Shown here: positions 1-9,113 of the stretch, piece after piece
Position numbering within the stretch: position 1 is the stretch's first letter
Layout: each line of letters opens with the position of its first letter
Assembly (NCBI GenBank): GCA_000940995.1
Contig: CP005974.1
Span: forward strand, 1,054,001-1,118,000
Direction: 5' to 3'
From: Photobacterium gaetbulicola Gung47
Lineage (GTDB): Bacteria; Pseudomonadota; Gammaproteobacteria; Enterobacterales; Vibrionaceae
DNA: 64,000 nt
Position numbers and translations under genes: made by a program
The notes under the pieces: model-generated
Seen by the model: the letters and a program-made list of their open reading frames with translations, nothing else
Databases searched by the model: none
Told to the model about the DNA's origin: nothing

Positions 1-631
1 CGGCTGGGTCGGCCGCGGCACTGTCGGCTTTGACGTCCAAGCCGAGCTCGGTCGAAACACGCTCGTCATTGTCGGTATTCTGCTCCAGCAAGGCTTCCAG
101 CTCTTGTTCTTCCATCTGGTTGAAAATGGCTGTCAGGCGGGCAAGCTGGCGCATGATCTGCTTGGCGGCCTGCTCGCGCATCTCTTGCTCAATCATGTCG
201 CGCTCGACAGATTTTGCCAATGCGGTCAGTGGGTTATCGAGGAAGGTCCGGTTGACACGGGTAGTGTACGTTTGGCTGCCTTTTTCCGGTACCACAATCC
301 GGTAGCGTACGGTATAGGTTAGCTCGTATTCGGCAGCACGGGCGTTCTGGTAGAGCGACAGGGTACGCTCACCGGTCGATTCGCTGATCAGGTGCAGGTT
401 AGGGACTCTGCTTGAAGGCGCAACTGGCTCGATGCCGTGTAGCTGGAATTGGGATTTTACCTGACGGTGCAGTTGGCCGTATTGGTCAAAACTGGTCAGG
501 GAAAGTTTGGCAATGTCGTCGGGCAACATGTAGTTACCACGGAGGTGAAAACCGCAGGATGCAGTCGCCAGCGCCATAAGGACAACAAAGAAGGTTCGGA
601 TAATGCTTTTTGGAGAAATGAAAGCTCTCAC
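1..631 (-). CDS. lptE: LPS-assembly lipoprotein LptE, 3' end outside window
   Basis: LptE is the outer-membrane lipoprotein that plugs the LptD barrel and completes the lipopolysaccharide export machine. The frame starts at a GTG (629-631), reads MRAFISPKSIIRTFF and reaches a lipobox TASC near residue 27, so a signal-peptidase II lipoprotein is expected. The mature part begins CGFHLRGNY, typical of LptE/RlpB. The first in-window ATG (642-644) lies in another frame and stops after five codons, so the GTG is preferred. The frame stays open to base 1, ending in an acidic tail, so only the last residues are missing. It lies about 144 bp downstream of leuS, the same order as in Escherichia coli (leuS-lptE-holA). 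Confidence 0.92.
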   Translation of the reverse strand, partial: MRAFISPKSIIRTFFVVLMALATASCGFHLRGNYMLPDDIAKLSLTSFDQYGQLHRQVKSQFQLHGIEPVAPSSRVPNLHLISESTGERTLSLYQNARAAEYELTYTVRYRIVVPEKGSQTYTTRVNRTFLDNPLTALAKSVERDMIEQEMREQAAKQIMRQLARLTAIFNQMEEQELEALLEQNTDNDERVSTELGLDVKADSAAADPA

Positions 632-775
632 CGAGTCTGCTCCATGAAAAAAAGTGAAAACTGACCGGCTGACGCGGATGGTTCTGTTCGAAGTGTGTGA
701 GCCGGATTAAAACTGTGGCTCCAAAACAGGAGCCACAGGTTAGGCACTGGGAAATTGCTTTAGTTCGCTGCGGGA

Positions 776-3349
776 TTAGTTCGCAACGATATTCAGCAGT
801 TTGCCCGGTACGTAAATCACTTTGCGAATGGTTTTGTCGCTTGTGAATTTGGTTACGCCTTCTTCGGCCATTGCCAGGGCTTCGACTTGCTCTTTGGTGG
901 CATCAGCCGCTACTGTCAGCTTAGCACGCAGCTTGCCGTTGACCTGAACAACAATCAGCTTCTCGTCTTCAACCAATGCTTTTTCGTCAGCCTCCGGCCA
1001 ATCGGCGTGGTCAACGTCGCTCTGGCCCAGCGCTTCCCACATTTCGAAACAGATGTGCGGTGTCATTGGGTACAGCATACGAACGATAGCCTTCAGTGCT
1101 TCGTCAAGTAGGGCACGGTCTTGTGCACTGTCCTGAGAGGCTTTGGTCAGCTTGTTCATCAGCTCCATGATGGCAGCGATAGCGGTGTTGAACGTCTGGC
1201 GGCGGCCGATGTCGTCACTCACTTTGGCGATAGTCTTGTGAACGTCGCGGCGCAGGGCTTTTTGATCTGAAGTCAGAGCTGCAATATCAAGCGCTTCAGC
1301 TTCGCCTTTGGCTGTGTGGTCGTGTACCAGCTTCCAAACACGCTTCAGGAAGCGGTTAGCACCCTCCACACCAGACTCTTGCCATTCCAGCGTCATATCA
1401 GCCGGAGAGGCAAACATCATGAACAGGCGAACGGTATCCGCACCGTATTTGTCTACCATCTCCTGCGGGTCGATACCGTTGTTCTTCGACTTGGACATCT
1501 TGGTCATGCCCGAGTGAACCACTTCGTTGCCTTCGTTATCAACGGCCTTGGTGATACGGCCCTTTTCGTCACGCTCAACAGTCACATCTGTTGGGGCAAC
1601 CCAGATTTTCGCGCCTTTGTCGTTGGTGTAGTAGTAAGCGTCAGCCAGTACCATACCCTGACAAAGCAGCTGCTTGAATGGTTCGTCGCTGGTTACCATA
1701 CCGCAGTCGCGCAGCAGCTTGTGGAAGAAGCGAGAGTACAGCAGGTGCATACACGCGTGCTCGATACCACCGATGTACTGGTCAACCGGCAGCCAGTAGT
1801 TTGCTGCGTCAGAATCTAGCATCTCGTCGGCTTGTGGCGAACAGTAGCGAGCGTAGTACCAAGACGATTCCATGAAGGTATCGAAGGTATCCGTTTCCAG
1901 CAGTGCTGGCTGGCCGTTGAACGTGGTCTTCGCCCACTCTTTGTCGGCTTTGATTGGGCTGGTTACGCCGTCCATCACCACATCTTCAGGCAGGATCACT
2001 GGTAGCTGATCAGCCGGTACCGGGTGAACTTCGCCATCTTCAGTGGTGACCATCGGGATTGGGGCGCCCCAGTAACGCTGGCGGGATACACCCCAGTCGC
2101 GTAGACGGAAGTTAACCGTCTTCTGGCCTTTGCCTTCTGCTTCCAGCTTAGCGGCGATCGCATCGAACGCAGCTTGGAAATCCAGGCCGTCGAATTCACC
2201 TGAATCGAACAGTACACCTTTCTCGGTGTATGCCGCTTCAGAAATGTCTAGCTCGCTGCCGTCTTCTGGCTTGATCGCTGGGATAATGTCCAGGCCGTAC
2301 TTGGTGGCGAACTCGTAGTCACGCTGGTCGTGGGCTGGAACTGCCATTACCGCGCCTGTGCCGTAATCCATCAGAACGAAGTTAGCAACGAAGACTGGGA
2401 CTTCACGACCGTTTAGCGGGTGAATGGCAGTCAGGCCGGTTGCCATGCCTTTCTTCTCCATGGTCGCCAGCTCAGCTTCGGCTACCTTGGTGTTACGGCA
2501 CTCTTCGATGAACGCAGCAAGCTCAGGGTTGTTCGCCGCAGCTGCTGCCGCCAGAGGGTGGCCCGCAGCGATACCGACGTAAGTCACGCCCATTAGGGTA
2601 TCCGGACGGGTGGTGTACACTTCCAGATCGTCGTGGCCTTTCACTTCGAACGTCAGTTCAACACCTTCAGAGCGGCCGATCCAGTTGCGCTGCATGGTCT
2701 TAACCATGTCAGGCCAGCCTTCTAGGGTGTCCAGATCGTCCAGTAGCTCCTGGGCGTATTCAGTGATCTTAATGAACCACTGAGGGATTTCTTTCTGCTC
2801 TACCGGTGTGTCACAACGCCAGCAGCAACCGTCTTCTACCTGCTCGTTGGCCAGTACGGTCTGGTCGTTCGGACACCAGTTTACTGAAGAGGTCTTCTTG
2901 TAAACCAAGCCTTTCTCGTACAGCTTGGTGAAGAATTCCTGCTCCCAGCGGTAGTATTCAGGGGTACAGGTTGCAAATTCACGGTTCCAGTCGTAGCCGA
3001 AGCCCAGCAGTTTGAGCTGGTTCTTCATATATTCGATGTTCTCGTAAGTCCAAGGGGCTGGAGCAGTCTTGTTCTTAACCGCGGCGTTTTCAGCAGGCAG
3101 GCCGAACGCATCCCAGCCAATTGGCTGCATTACATTCTTGCCCTGCAGGCGCTGGTAACGAGAGATCACATCACCGATGGTGTAGTTACGCACGTGACCC
3201 ATGTGCAGTCGACCACTTGGGTACGGGAACATGGAGAGACAGTAGAATTTTTCTTTATTAGGGTCTTCACTTACAACAAAGGTCTTTTTGTTGTCCCAAT
3301 GTTCTTGAACTTTCTGTTCAATGTCCTGTGGACGATATTGTTCTTGCAT
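776..3349 (-). CDS. leuS: Leucine--tRNA ligase
   Basis: Class Ia aminoacyl-tRNA synthetase that charges tRNA-Leu in the cytoplasm. The HIGH-type motif is HMGH within PSGRLHMGHVRNY (about residue 50), the KMSKS motif lies in MTKMSKSKNNG (about residue 620), and the zinc-binding and editing insertions lie between them. The start at MQEQYRPQD gives 857 residues and matches the usual N-terminus. An ATG three codons upstream (3358) is also possible, and neither has a strong ribosome-binding site. The window also holds seven tRNA-Leu(UAG) genes that would be substrates. Confidence 0.98.
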   Translation of the reverse strand: MQEQYRPQDIEQKVQEHWDNKKTFVVSEDPNKEKFYCLSMFPYPSGRLHMGHVRNYTIGDVISRYQRLQGKNVMQPIGWDAFGLPAENAAVKNKTAPAPWTYENIEYMKNQLKLLGFGYDWNREFATCTPEYYRWEQEFFTKLYEKGLVYKKTSSVNWCPNDQTVLANEQVEDGCCWRCDTPVEQKEIPQWFIKITEYAQELLDDLDTLEGWPDMVKTMQRNWIGRSEGVELTFEVKGHDDLEVYTTRPDTLMGVTYVGIAAGHPLAAAAAANNPELAAFIEECRNTKVAEAELATMEKKGMATGLTAIHPLNGREVPVFVANFVLMDYGTGAVMAVPAHDQRDYEFATKYGLDIIPAIKPEDGSELDISEAAYTEKGVLFDSGEFDGLDFQAAFDAIAAKLEAEGKGQKTVNFRLRDWGVSRQRYWGAPIPMVTTEDGEVHPVPADQLPVILPEDVVMDGVTSPIKADKEWAKTTFNGQPALLETDTFDTFMESSWYYARYCSPQADEMLDSDAANYWLPVDQYIGGIEHACMHLLYSRFFHKLLRDCGMVTSDEPFKQLLCQGMVLADAYYYTNDKGAKIWVAPTDVTVERDEKGRITKAVDNEGNEVVHSGMTKMSKSKNNGIDPQEMVDKYGADTVRLFMMFASPADMTLEWQESGVEGANRFLKRVWKLVHDHTAKGEAEALDIAALTSDQKALRRDVHKTIAKVSDDIGRRQTFNTAIAAIMELMNKLTKASQDSAQDRALLDEALKAIVRMLYPMTPHICFEMWEALGQSDVDHADWPEADEKALVEDEKLIVVQVNGKLRAKLTVAADATKEQVEALAMAEEGVTKFTSDKTIRKVIYVPGKLLNIVAN

Positions 3350-3533
3350 CGATGACATCCGGGATTTTGTGAGTTGAGTACAAACACATTCAATATAATC
3401 GACATAGAATAACTAAAGGTAAAGGTGTCAACAATAGCTGAAACCACTTCGGGGGCGAATTGTTGGCTGATTATGGTGCCAATTACCCAGATGGCAGCCG
3501 GATGCCGGTGAATTAGCGGATAGGAGGTGACCT

Positions 3534-4016
3534 ATGGCAACAAAGAAAAAGGATTATGAGGCGCTACTCGAGCAAGTCACGGAAACTCTCAAGCATAGCC
3601 CTGATGAGCTAAAACACTGGGCGGAAGTGACGGAAAAGTACCGCCAGGCAGCCAGCGATATGACCAAAGACGAGCTGGCGTTGATCTCTGCTTACCTCAA
3701 GCGTGACGTGCAGGAATTCGGCCAGAATGCCGATGACAGCCCGGCCCCATTTAGTGACAGTCCTTTTTACCGGGTGGTGAAAGAGACAATCTGGGAAGGT
3801 CTGGCCGAGGCGACAGACAAGACTCAGATTGAATGGCACGAGGTGATGGACGATCTTAAGCACCAGGGGGTGTACGAAGCCGGTGAAATTGTTGGCCTTG
3901 GCCATCTGGTTTGTGAGAAGTGCGGTCATGACGAAGTGATCACGCATGTTAAGGAAATCTCACCGTGTCTAAACTGTGGGCATACCCGCTTTACCCGCAA
4001 GCCGCTGTCTCCCTAG
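3534..4016 (+). CDS. ybeL: Zinc-ribbon protein YbeL (DUF1451)
   Basis: A 160-residue cytoplasmic protein of unknown biochemical role. The N-terminal half is charged and helical; the C-terminus carries a zinc ribbon made of CEKCG near residue 127 and CLNCG near residue 146. A very strong ribosome-binding site (AGGAGGTGACCT) directly precedes the ATG. It is divergent from leuS, as in other gamma-proteobacteria. It is followed by a clear intrinsic terminator. Confidence 0.93.
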   Translation: MATKKKDYEALLEQVTETLKHSPDELKHWAEVTEKYRQAASDMTKDELALISAYLKRDVQEFGQNADDSPAPFSDSPFYRVVKETIWEGLAEATDKTQIEWHEVMDDLKHQGVYEAGEIVGLGHLVCEKCGHDEVITHVKEISPCLNCGHTRFTRKPLSP

Positions 4017-4038
4017 TTTCGTTATTTAACAGATAGAC

Positions 4039-4063
4039 AAACGGGCCGTACGGCCCGTTTTTT
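4039..4063 (+). terminator. Rho-independent terminator of ybeL
   Basis: Perfect palindrome of 22 nt (arms AAACGGGCCG and CGGCCCGTTT) running into a T tract, 22 nt after the ybeL stop. Confidence 0.9.
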
Positions 4064-4085
4064 AAGGCGACAGAAGTGTCTAGTT

Positions 4086-4748
4086 TCACTCCATTGGTTC
4101 AATGGTGTCCACCATCACGGCTGTCGGAGCCGGCTCGGGCAGTTGAACGGGTACCGCTGCCGATGGCTGAGTGGTGCTCTGAACCGGCGTGACACTGAAC
4201 TTCTGGCCGGCGATCGCCGCTTCCACCATCATTCCGCCTTTGGCTACGGTAAAGACGGCGACCCCGTTGGTGTAATCGGCATCGACGAATTTTCCACCGG
4301 CGCTGGCACGCAAGCCCGACGTTCCGGCATTGGCCTGAGCACCCTCGGTCAAGGCCACCGCAGAAGCAGAGGCATCGAGTTCGAAGTTGCCGCTCATGAA
4401 GCGTTCATAGGCGCGTTTGTCCTGGAAGAACACGATCTCGCTGTAGGACTGGCCGCCGAACTGCAGGCCGAAAGAGACTTGGTACAGCTTGGCATGACCG
4501 GTGATCTGGCCATTTTTGAAGACCGTACCGCTGCCGTAGGCACCGCCGACCCAGAAGCCGCCCTTACCGACCGAAGGGAAGACTGCATAGCCGTAGGCTG
4601 TGTGGAAAAATGGCTGGGTTTGCGAGGCCGCTTGGAACTGGGTCAGGGCCGCCTGGGTCTCAAGATCTTCTTTTGCGACCGAGCCGGTAGCGACGCAGAG
4701 CATGGCCACGCTGCATAGCATGGCGAATAATTTGTTGATCGATTTCAT
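4086..4748 (-). CDS. Secreted SYLF (Ysc84-like) domain protein
   Basis: A 220-residue protein with an N-terminal signal peptide (MKSINKLFAMLCSVAML, cleavage near GSVAKED). The body is a SYLF/Ysc84 domain: AYGYAVFPSVGKGGFWVGG followed by a glycine-rich strand pattern and FGLQFGGQSY. Eukaryotic SYLF proteins bind lipids; the bacterial periplasmic members have no settled function. The second ATG is chosen because GGGGA lies 7 nt upstream of it. The C-terminal tail is proline-rich (about residues 185-220) and outside the domain. It is transcribed convergently with ybeL. Confidence 0.85.
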   Translation of the reverse strand: MKSINKLFAMLCSVAMLCVATGSVAKEDLETQAALTQFQAASQTQPFFHTAYGYAVFPSVGKGGFWVGGAYGSGTVFKNGQITGHAKLYQVSFGLQFGGQSYSEIVFFQDKRAYERFMSGNFELDASASAVALTEGAQANAGTSGLRASAGGKFVDADYTNGVAVFTVAKGGMMVEAAIAGQKFSVTPVQSTTQPSAAVPVQLPEPAPTAVMVDTIEPME

Positions 4749-4877
4749 TAGCATTCCCCAAATAAACGTTGTGCTGTTGTTATCCCAAGCTGGCGAGCGG
4801 TGCGGCGTGCCGATCTAGCGGGCACATTTCGATACACATCGCTTGGTTATATAACCGACATATTAACAAGGTGAATG

Positions 4878-4906
4878 AAAAGGCGAAGGGGTTACCTTCG
4901 CCTTTT
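4878..4906 (-). terminator. Terminator downstream of lnt
   Basis: Perfect 12-bp stem (AAAAGGCGAAGG / CCTTCGCCTTTT) with a GGTTA loop. It is flanked by T runs on both strands and lies 45 nt after the lnt stop on the minus strand. Confidence 0.85.
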
Positions 4907-4950
4907 GGGAGGATTGTCAGCGTTGATTCAGTGTTGGGCAGCCAAACCGG

Positions 4951-6510
4951 TCAGTCGTGATAATTGATTTGCGGCTGCTCGTCCCGAAAGCGACCGGCCT
5001 GGCGGCGGATCAGCAGCCATGACAGGGCAACGGACCACAACAGGTAGATATACAGCGGCCAGCTGCCGAGGGTGGTATACGGTGTCATGCCGATGGTCGG
5101 AATCACCTTGGCCCTCAGTACCCCGGTTTCGAACTGCGGGATCTGCTCGATGATTTTGCCTTGGTGATCGACAATCCCGGTCAGACCGCTGTTGGTCGCG
5201 CGCAGCAGGGGTTTACCGAGCTCAAGCGAGCGCATCTGGGCAATTTCCATGTGCTGGAACGGGCCGATGGACTTACCGAACCAGGTATCGTTGGACAGGG
5301 TCAGCAGGAACTCGGTATCGACATTGACGTTGCGGCGAACCTGTTCGCTGAACGCGACTTCGTAGCACAGTGCCGGTGCCAGCGAGTAGCCATTGGCTTC
5401 GAGGTTCGGCTGGATGTAATCACCACGGCTGAACGACGACATCGGCAGATTGAAGAAAGGGGCCAGCGGACGCAGGATATCTTCAAACGGCACAAACTCA
5501 CCAAACGGCAGCAGGTGGTGCTTGCTGTAGCGCTCTGCCTGCTCGTACTGGTACGGACCGACCGCATTGACGCCAAGGGTCAGGATGTTGTTGTAAAACT
5601 CGCCGTCCTCGTTCTGATCCAGAACGCCGGTAATGACGGTGCTGTTGTTATTGCGCGCCGCGGCATCGAGGTTCTGCAGGAAGGTGGTGACCTGGGTTTC
5701 CAGGGCCGGGATCGCCGCCTCCGGCCAGATGATCAAATCTGCGCCCCAGTTCTCGCGGGTCAGATCGGTGTACTTCATCAGGGTCGGCCAGCGCTGGCTT
5801 GGCAGCCACTTGATCTCTTGCGGGACGTTACCCTGGATCATCGCCACATCCACCGCATTGTCGCTATCGGGTTTGACCCATTGCTTCTGGCCGGCTAGCA
5901 GGCCAAGGGCCAGGATGAAGGCCGGAACCAGGAGCGGGCGCCAGTTGCGGTAACAGGCTGCTGCGACCAGGGCGCCGGTGCTCAATACGATGGCGAGGGT
6001 GATCCCCTCGACCCCCAGGATCGGGGCGAAGCCGGCATAAGGGCTGTCAATCTGGCTGTAGCCCAGCCACAGCCACGGGAAGCCGGTCATCAGCCAGCCG
6101 CGGATCCAGTCGAGGATGAGCCAGATCACCGGACCACTCAGCATCAGCTGGTGGAATGGGCGGCCGCGGTTGAATTTGTTGAATAGGGCACCGAATACGG
6201 CTGGGTAAAGGGCAAGATAGCCGATGAGCAGAGCCATCAATCCCCAGCCTGCAATCCATGGCATGCCGCCGAAATTGGCAATACTGACATGGACCCAGCT
6301 GATCCCGGTCCCGAATAGCCCCAGCCCCCAGAGCAAACCGATCAGGGCGGAGCGCTTGACGGACTGATTCTGAAGCAGGAACAGGAATACAAAGAGGGAA
6401 AGGGGAGCAAGGTACCAATGGTGGTACGGGGCGAAAGATAAGGTGGCTAAGGCACCTGCTGGGACAGCCAGTAATGGCTGTCCCAACTTCTTAAGGGTAT
6501 TTGTCGTCAT
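4951..6510 (-). CDS. lnt: Apolipoprotein N-acyltransferase
   Basis: Inner-membrane enzyme that adds the third acyl chain to the N-terminal cysteine of lipoproteins, needed for sorting by the Lol system; lolB and lptE in this window encode such lipoproteins. The protein has 519 residues, with about six N-terminal membrane segments and then a nitrilase-type periplasmic domain. The expected catalytic residues are visible: glutamate in WPEAAIPALE, lysine before HHLLPFGEF, and cysteine in ALCYEVAFSE. A final membrane segment lies near residue 490. It starts 3 bp after the corC stop, so the two are co-transcribed. Confidence 0.97.
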   Translation of the reverse strand: MTTNTLKKLGQPLLAVPAGALATLSFAPYHHWYLAPLSLFVFLFLLQNQSVKRSALIGLLWGLGLFGTGISWVHVSIANFGGMPWIAGWGLMALLIGYLALYPAVFGALFNKFNRGRPFHQLMLSGPVIWLILDWIRGWLMTGFPWLWLGYSQIDSPYAGFAPILGVEGITLAIVLSTGALVAAACYRNWRPLLVPAFILALGLLAGQKQWVKPDSDNAVDVAMIQGNVPQEIKWLPSQRWPTLMKYTDLTRENWGADLIIWPEAAIPALETQVTTFLQNLDAAARNNNSTVITGVLDQNEDGEFYNNILTLGVNAVGPYQYEQAERYSKHHLLPFGEFVPFEDILRPLAPFFNLPMSSFSRGDYIQPNLEANGYSLAPALCYEVAFSEQVRRNVNVDTEFLLTLSNDTWFGKSIGPFQHMEIAQMRSLELGKPLLRATNSGLTGIVDHQGKIIEQIPQFETGVLRAKVIPTIGMTPYTTLGSWPLYIYLLWSVALSWLLIRRQAGRFRDEQPQINYHD

Positions 6511-6513
6511 TCG

Positions 6514-7386
6514 TTATGATGTTGTCGTCGGTTGAGGTGCTTCGTGAGGCACGGTCACTTGCAACTGAATAACCCGGCGGTTGTCGGCAGACGTCACCTT
6601 GAATGAGTAGCCCGCCAATTCAACGATTTCACCGCGAGTCGGCAGGTGGCCGAAGCTGGTCATGACCAGGCCGCCGACGGTATCGACTTCTTCGTCGCTG
6701 AATTGGGTGTGGAACATTTCATTGAACTCTTCAATGGTTGTCAGTGCTTTTACCGCAAAAGTATGCTTGCTTAACTGACGAATATCTTGTTCTTCCTCGT
6801 CGTCGAATTCGTCTTCGATTTCGCCAACGATTTGCTCAAGAATATCTTCAATGGTGATAACACCGGATACCCCACCAAACTCATCGACCACAATCGCCAT
6901 GTGGTAGCGTTCTTCGCGGAACTCCTTGAGCAGGCGGTCAACGCGCTTGCTTTCAGGGACAACGACCGCGGGTCGCAGAACTTCTTCCATGTCGAATGGT
7001 TCGCTGTTCGGCTGCAGGTAACGCAAAAGATCTTTGGCCAGAAGGATCCCTTCGACGTGATCTTTGTCGTCACTGATCACCGGGTAGCGTGAGTGCTGGG
7101 CATCAACAATTAAATCAATCAGATCTTCTAGCTTCTGAGAACGCTCGATTGTGACCATCTGAGAGCGCGGGATCATGATGTCACGGACACGCATCTCGGA
7201 GATTTCCATGACCCCTTCGAGCATGTCGCGGGTGTCGTGGTCGATCAAATCGTTTTCTTCTGAATCACGGAAAACTTCAACTAGCTCTTCGCGGTTCTGC
7301 GGCTCGCCTTGAAATAGCTGGCCAATTCGTTCAAAGAAGGACTTTCTACTCGGACCTTCAGAATTTTGTGAGTTATCTTCGTTCAT
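6514..7386 (-). CDS. corC: CBS-domain protein CorC (YbeX)
   Basis: Cytosolic protein of 290 residues linked to magnesium and cobalt efflux. It has two CBS domains, seen at RDIMIPRSQMVTI (about residue 70) and AIVVDEFGGVSGVITIEDIL (about residue 165). A C-terminal CorC_HlyC transporter-associated domain covers residues 200-285. The N-terminus is acidic. In this family the CBS pair binds adenine nucleotides. It lies directly upstream of lnt and about 100 bp downstream of ybeY, the conserved ybeZ-ybeY-corC-lnt order. Confidence 0.96.
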   Translation of the reverse strand: MNEDNSQNSEGPSRKSFFERIGQLFQGEPQNREELVEVFRDSEENDLIDHDTRDMLEGVMEISEMRVRDIMIPRSQMVTIERSQKLEDLIDLIVDAQHSRYPVISDDKDHVEGILLAKDLLRYLQPNSEPFDMEEVLRPAVVVPESKRVDRLLKEFREERYHMAIVVDEFGGVSGVITIEDILEQIVGEIEDEFDDEEEQDIRQLSKHTFAVKALTTIEEFNEMFHTQFSDEEVDTVGGLVMTSFGHLPTRGEIVELAGYSFKVTSADNRRVIQLQVTVPHEAPQPTTTS

Positions 7387-7485
7387 TGTTTGTAAGAAAT
7401 ACTTCTCTCAGTTAAGTGGCTGTGCCACGGGAATAATACGGCATCAAGTATACCGTACCAGTTTGACAACAATATCAAGAAAAGG

Positions 7486-7950
7486 TTAGTGCTTTTCTTC
7501 GGCATACGGATCGGCAAAGCCCATCAGCTGCATGATTTCCGTTTCCAAGCCTTCCATCTCTTCCGCTTCGTCGTCGTCGATATGGTCATAACCTAGCAGA
7601 TGGAGACTGCCATGTACAACCATGTGTGCCCAGTGGGCATGAAGAGGTTTATCCTGCTCCTGGGCCTCATTTTCGACAACCTGTCGGCAAATGATCAAAT
7701 CACCCAGCAGCTCCAGCTCAACCCCCGGCGGCGCCTCGAACGGGAAAGACAGCACGTTGGTCGGTTTGTCCTTGCCGCGGTACTCGTGGTTCAGGCCATG
7801 GCTCTCTTCTTCGTCGACTAGGCGGATTGTCACCTCGGCATCGGCCTGGAATGGGGTGATAGCTGCCTCCAGCCACTGCTGGAATTGCGCTTCGCTCGGC
7901 ATACCGTCGGCGCTTTCGGTAGCCACTTGGAGATCAAGATAAATCGCCAT
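7486..7950 (-). CDS. ybeY: Endoribonuclease YbeY
   Basis: Single-strand-specific metallo-endoribonuclease for 16S rRNA 3'-end maturation and late 70S ribosome quality control. The zinc-binding motif H-x3-H-x5-H is visible in VVHGSLHLLGYDH (about residues 112-125), and the conserved arginine region is EYRGKDKPTNVLSFPF. It has 154 residues, the normal length. The ATG shares one base with the ybeZ stop (TAATG), so translation is probably coupled. Confidence 0.97.
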   Translation of the reverse strand: MAIYLDLQVATESADGMPSEAQFQQWLEAAITPFQADAEVTIRLVDEEESHGLNHEYRGKDKPTNVLSFPFEAPPGVELELLGDLIICRQVVENEAQEQDKPLHAHWAHMVVHGSLHLLGYDHIDDDEAEEMEGLETEIMQLMGFADPYAEEKH

Positions 7951-9032
7951 TAGTTTGTTTTTTCCGTTTTGTCTTGGTTGGCAACTGGTGCCTGCTTGGC
8001 GGCTTGCTCTTCACGTCGGCGCTGCTCGGCCAGTTTGCGCTGTTTCTGATCTTCGCTTTCCCAGACCTCGTAGGCCTGGACGATACGGGCGACGACCGGG
8101 TGGCGAACAACGTCGTCGGCCTGGAAGAAGTTGAAGCTGATTTCATCGACCTCGGACAAGACTTCAATCGCGTGGCGCAGGCCCGAGCGGGCACCGCGAG
8201 GCAGGTCAATCTGAGTGACGTCACCGGTGATCACCGCGCGCGAGTTGAATCCGATACGGGTCAGGAACATCTTCATCTGTTCGACGGTGGTGTTCTGGCT
8301 CTCGTCGAGGATGATGAAGGCGTCATTGAGAGTACGGCCACGCATGTAGGCAAGCGGCGCCACTTCAATCACATTGCGTTCAATCAGCTTCTCGACACGC
8401 TCGAAGCCCAGCATTTCGAACAGGGCGTCATACAGTGGGCGCAGATACGGGTCGACTTTCTGGCTCAGGTCTCCCGGTAGGAAGCCTAGCTTTTCACCGG
8501 CTTCGACCGCAGGGCGGGTCAGCAGGATGCGGCGGATTTCCTGACGCTCGAGGGCGTCGACGGCGGCAGCAACCGCCAGGTAGGTTTTACCGGTACCTGC
8601 CGGGCCAATCCCGAAGGTAATGTCATGGCGGACCATGTTGGCAATGTACTGGGCCTGGTTAGGCGTGCGTGGCTTGATCACCCCTTTCTTGGTTTTGATC
8701 ACCACTTCCTTGCCGTAAGGAATGCTCGACTCGGTCGATTGCTCCAGGACTCCGGACTCTTTGATGGCCAGGTGAACCTGATCAGGCTCGATATCAGGAA
8801 TGGTGTTGCGAACCGGGGCGGTATCGACGTACAGGGTTTTGATGATATGGGCGGCGGCTTCGGCGGTGTGGGGCTGGCCGACGACGCTGAAACTGCTGCT
8901 GCGGTGGTTTATTTCTACACCCAAACGGCGTTCAAGTTGTTTGATGTTATCGTCGAAAGGGCCACAAAGGCTGGAAAGGCGCTGGTTATTGGCGGGTTCC
9001 AGATTGAATTCAATAGTAATAACTTTGCTCAA
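7950..9032 (-). CDS. ybeZ: PhoH-family ATPase YbeZ
   Basis: Cytoplasmic P-loop NTPase of 360 residues that pairs functionally with YbeY. The Walker A motif is GPAGTGKTYLA (about residue 140) and Walker B is AFIILDESQN (about residue 240). An N-terminal single-strand nucleic-acid-binding-like region precedes the ATPase. The C-terminus is a basic, glutamine-rich tail. It lies between miaB and ybeY. Confidence 0.96.
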   Translation of the reverse strand: MSKVITIEFNLEPANNQRLSSLCGPFDDNIKQLERRLGVEINHRSSSFSVVGQPHTAEAAAHIIKTLYVDTAPVRNTIPDIEPDQVHLAIKESGVLEQSTESSIPYGKEVVIKTKKGVIKPRTPNQAQYIANMVRHDITFGIGPAGTGKTYLAVAAAVDALERQEIRRILLTRPAVEAGEKLGFLPGDLSQKVDPYLRPLYDALFEMLGFERVEKLIERNVIEVAPLAYMRGRTLNDAFIILDESQNTTVEQMKMFLTRIGFNSRAVITGDVTQIDLPRGARSGLRHAIEVLSEVDEISFNFFQADDVVRHPVVARIVQAYEVWESEDQKQRKLAEQRRREEQAAKQAPVANQDKTEKTN

Positions 9033-9047
9033 GATTTGCCTCTCAAT

Positions 9048-9070
9048 AGGGCCACCCTTGCGGGTGGCCT
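9048..9070 (-). other. Hairpin between miaB and ybeZ
   Basis: Inverted repeat GGCCACCC / GGGTGGCC with a short loop in the 81-bp gap. There is no T tract on the minus strand, so it looks like an intercistronic processing or stabilising hairpin rather than a terminator. Confidence 0.45.
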
Positions 9071-9113
9071 AGGGTTCAGGGCGCGTCCTACTTTTGTTCA
9101 GACGGGCGTCTTA

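Noticed and set aside
5161..5898. 245-codon frame antisense to lnt
   Set aside because: Frame bias of the real gene; no independent signals.
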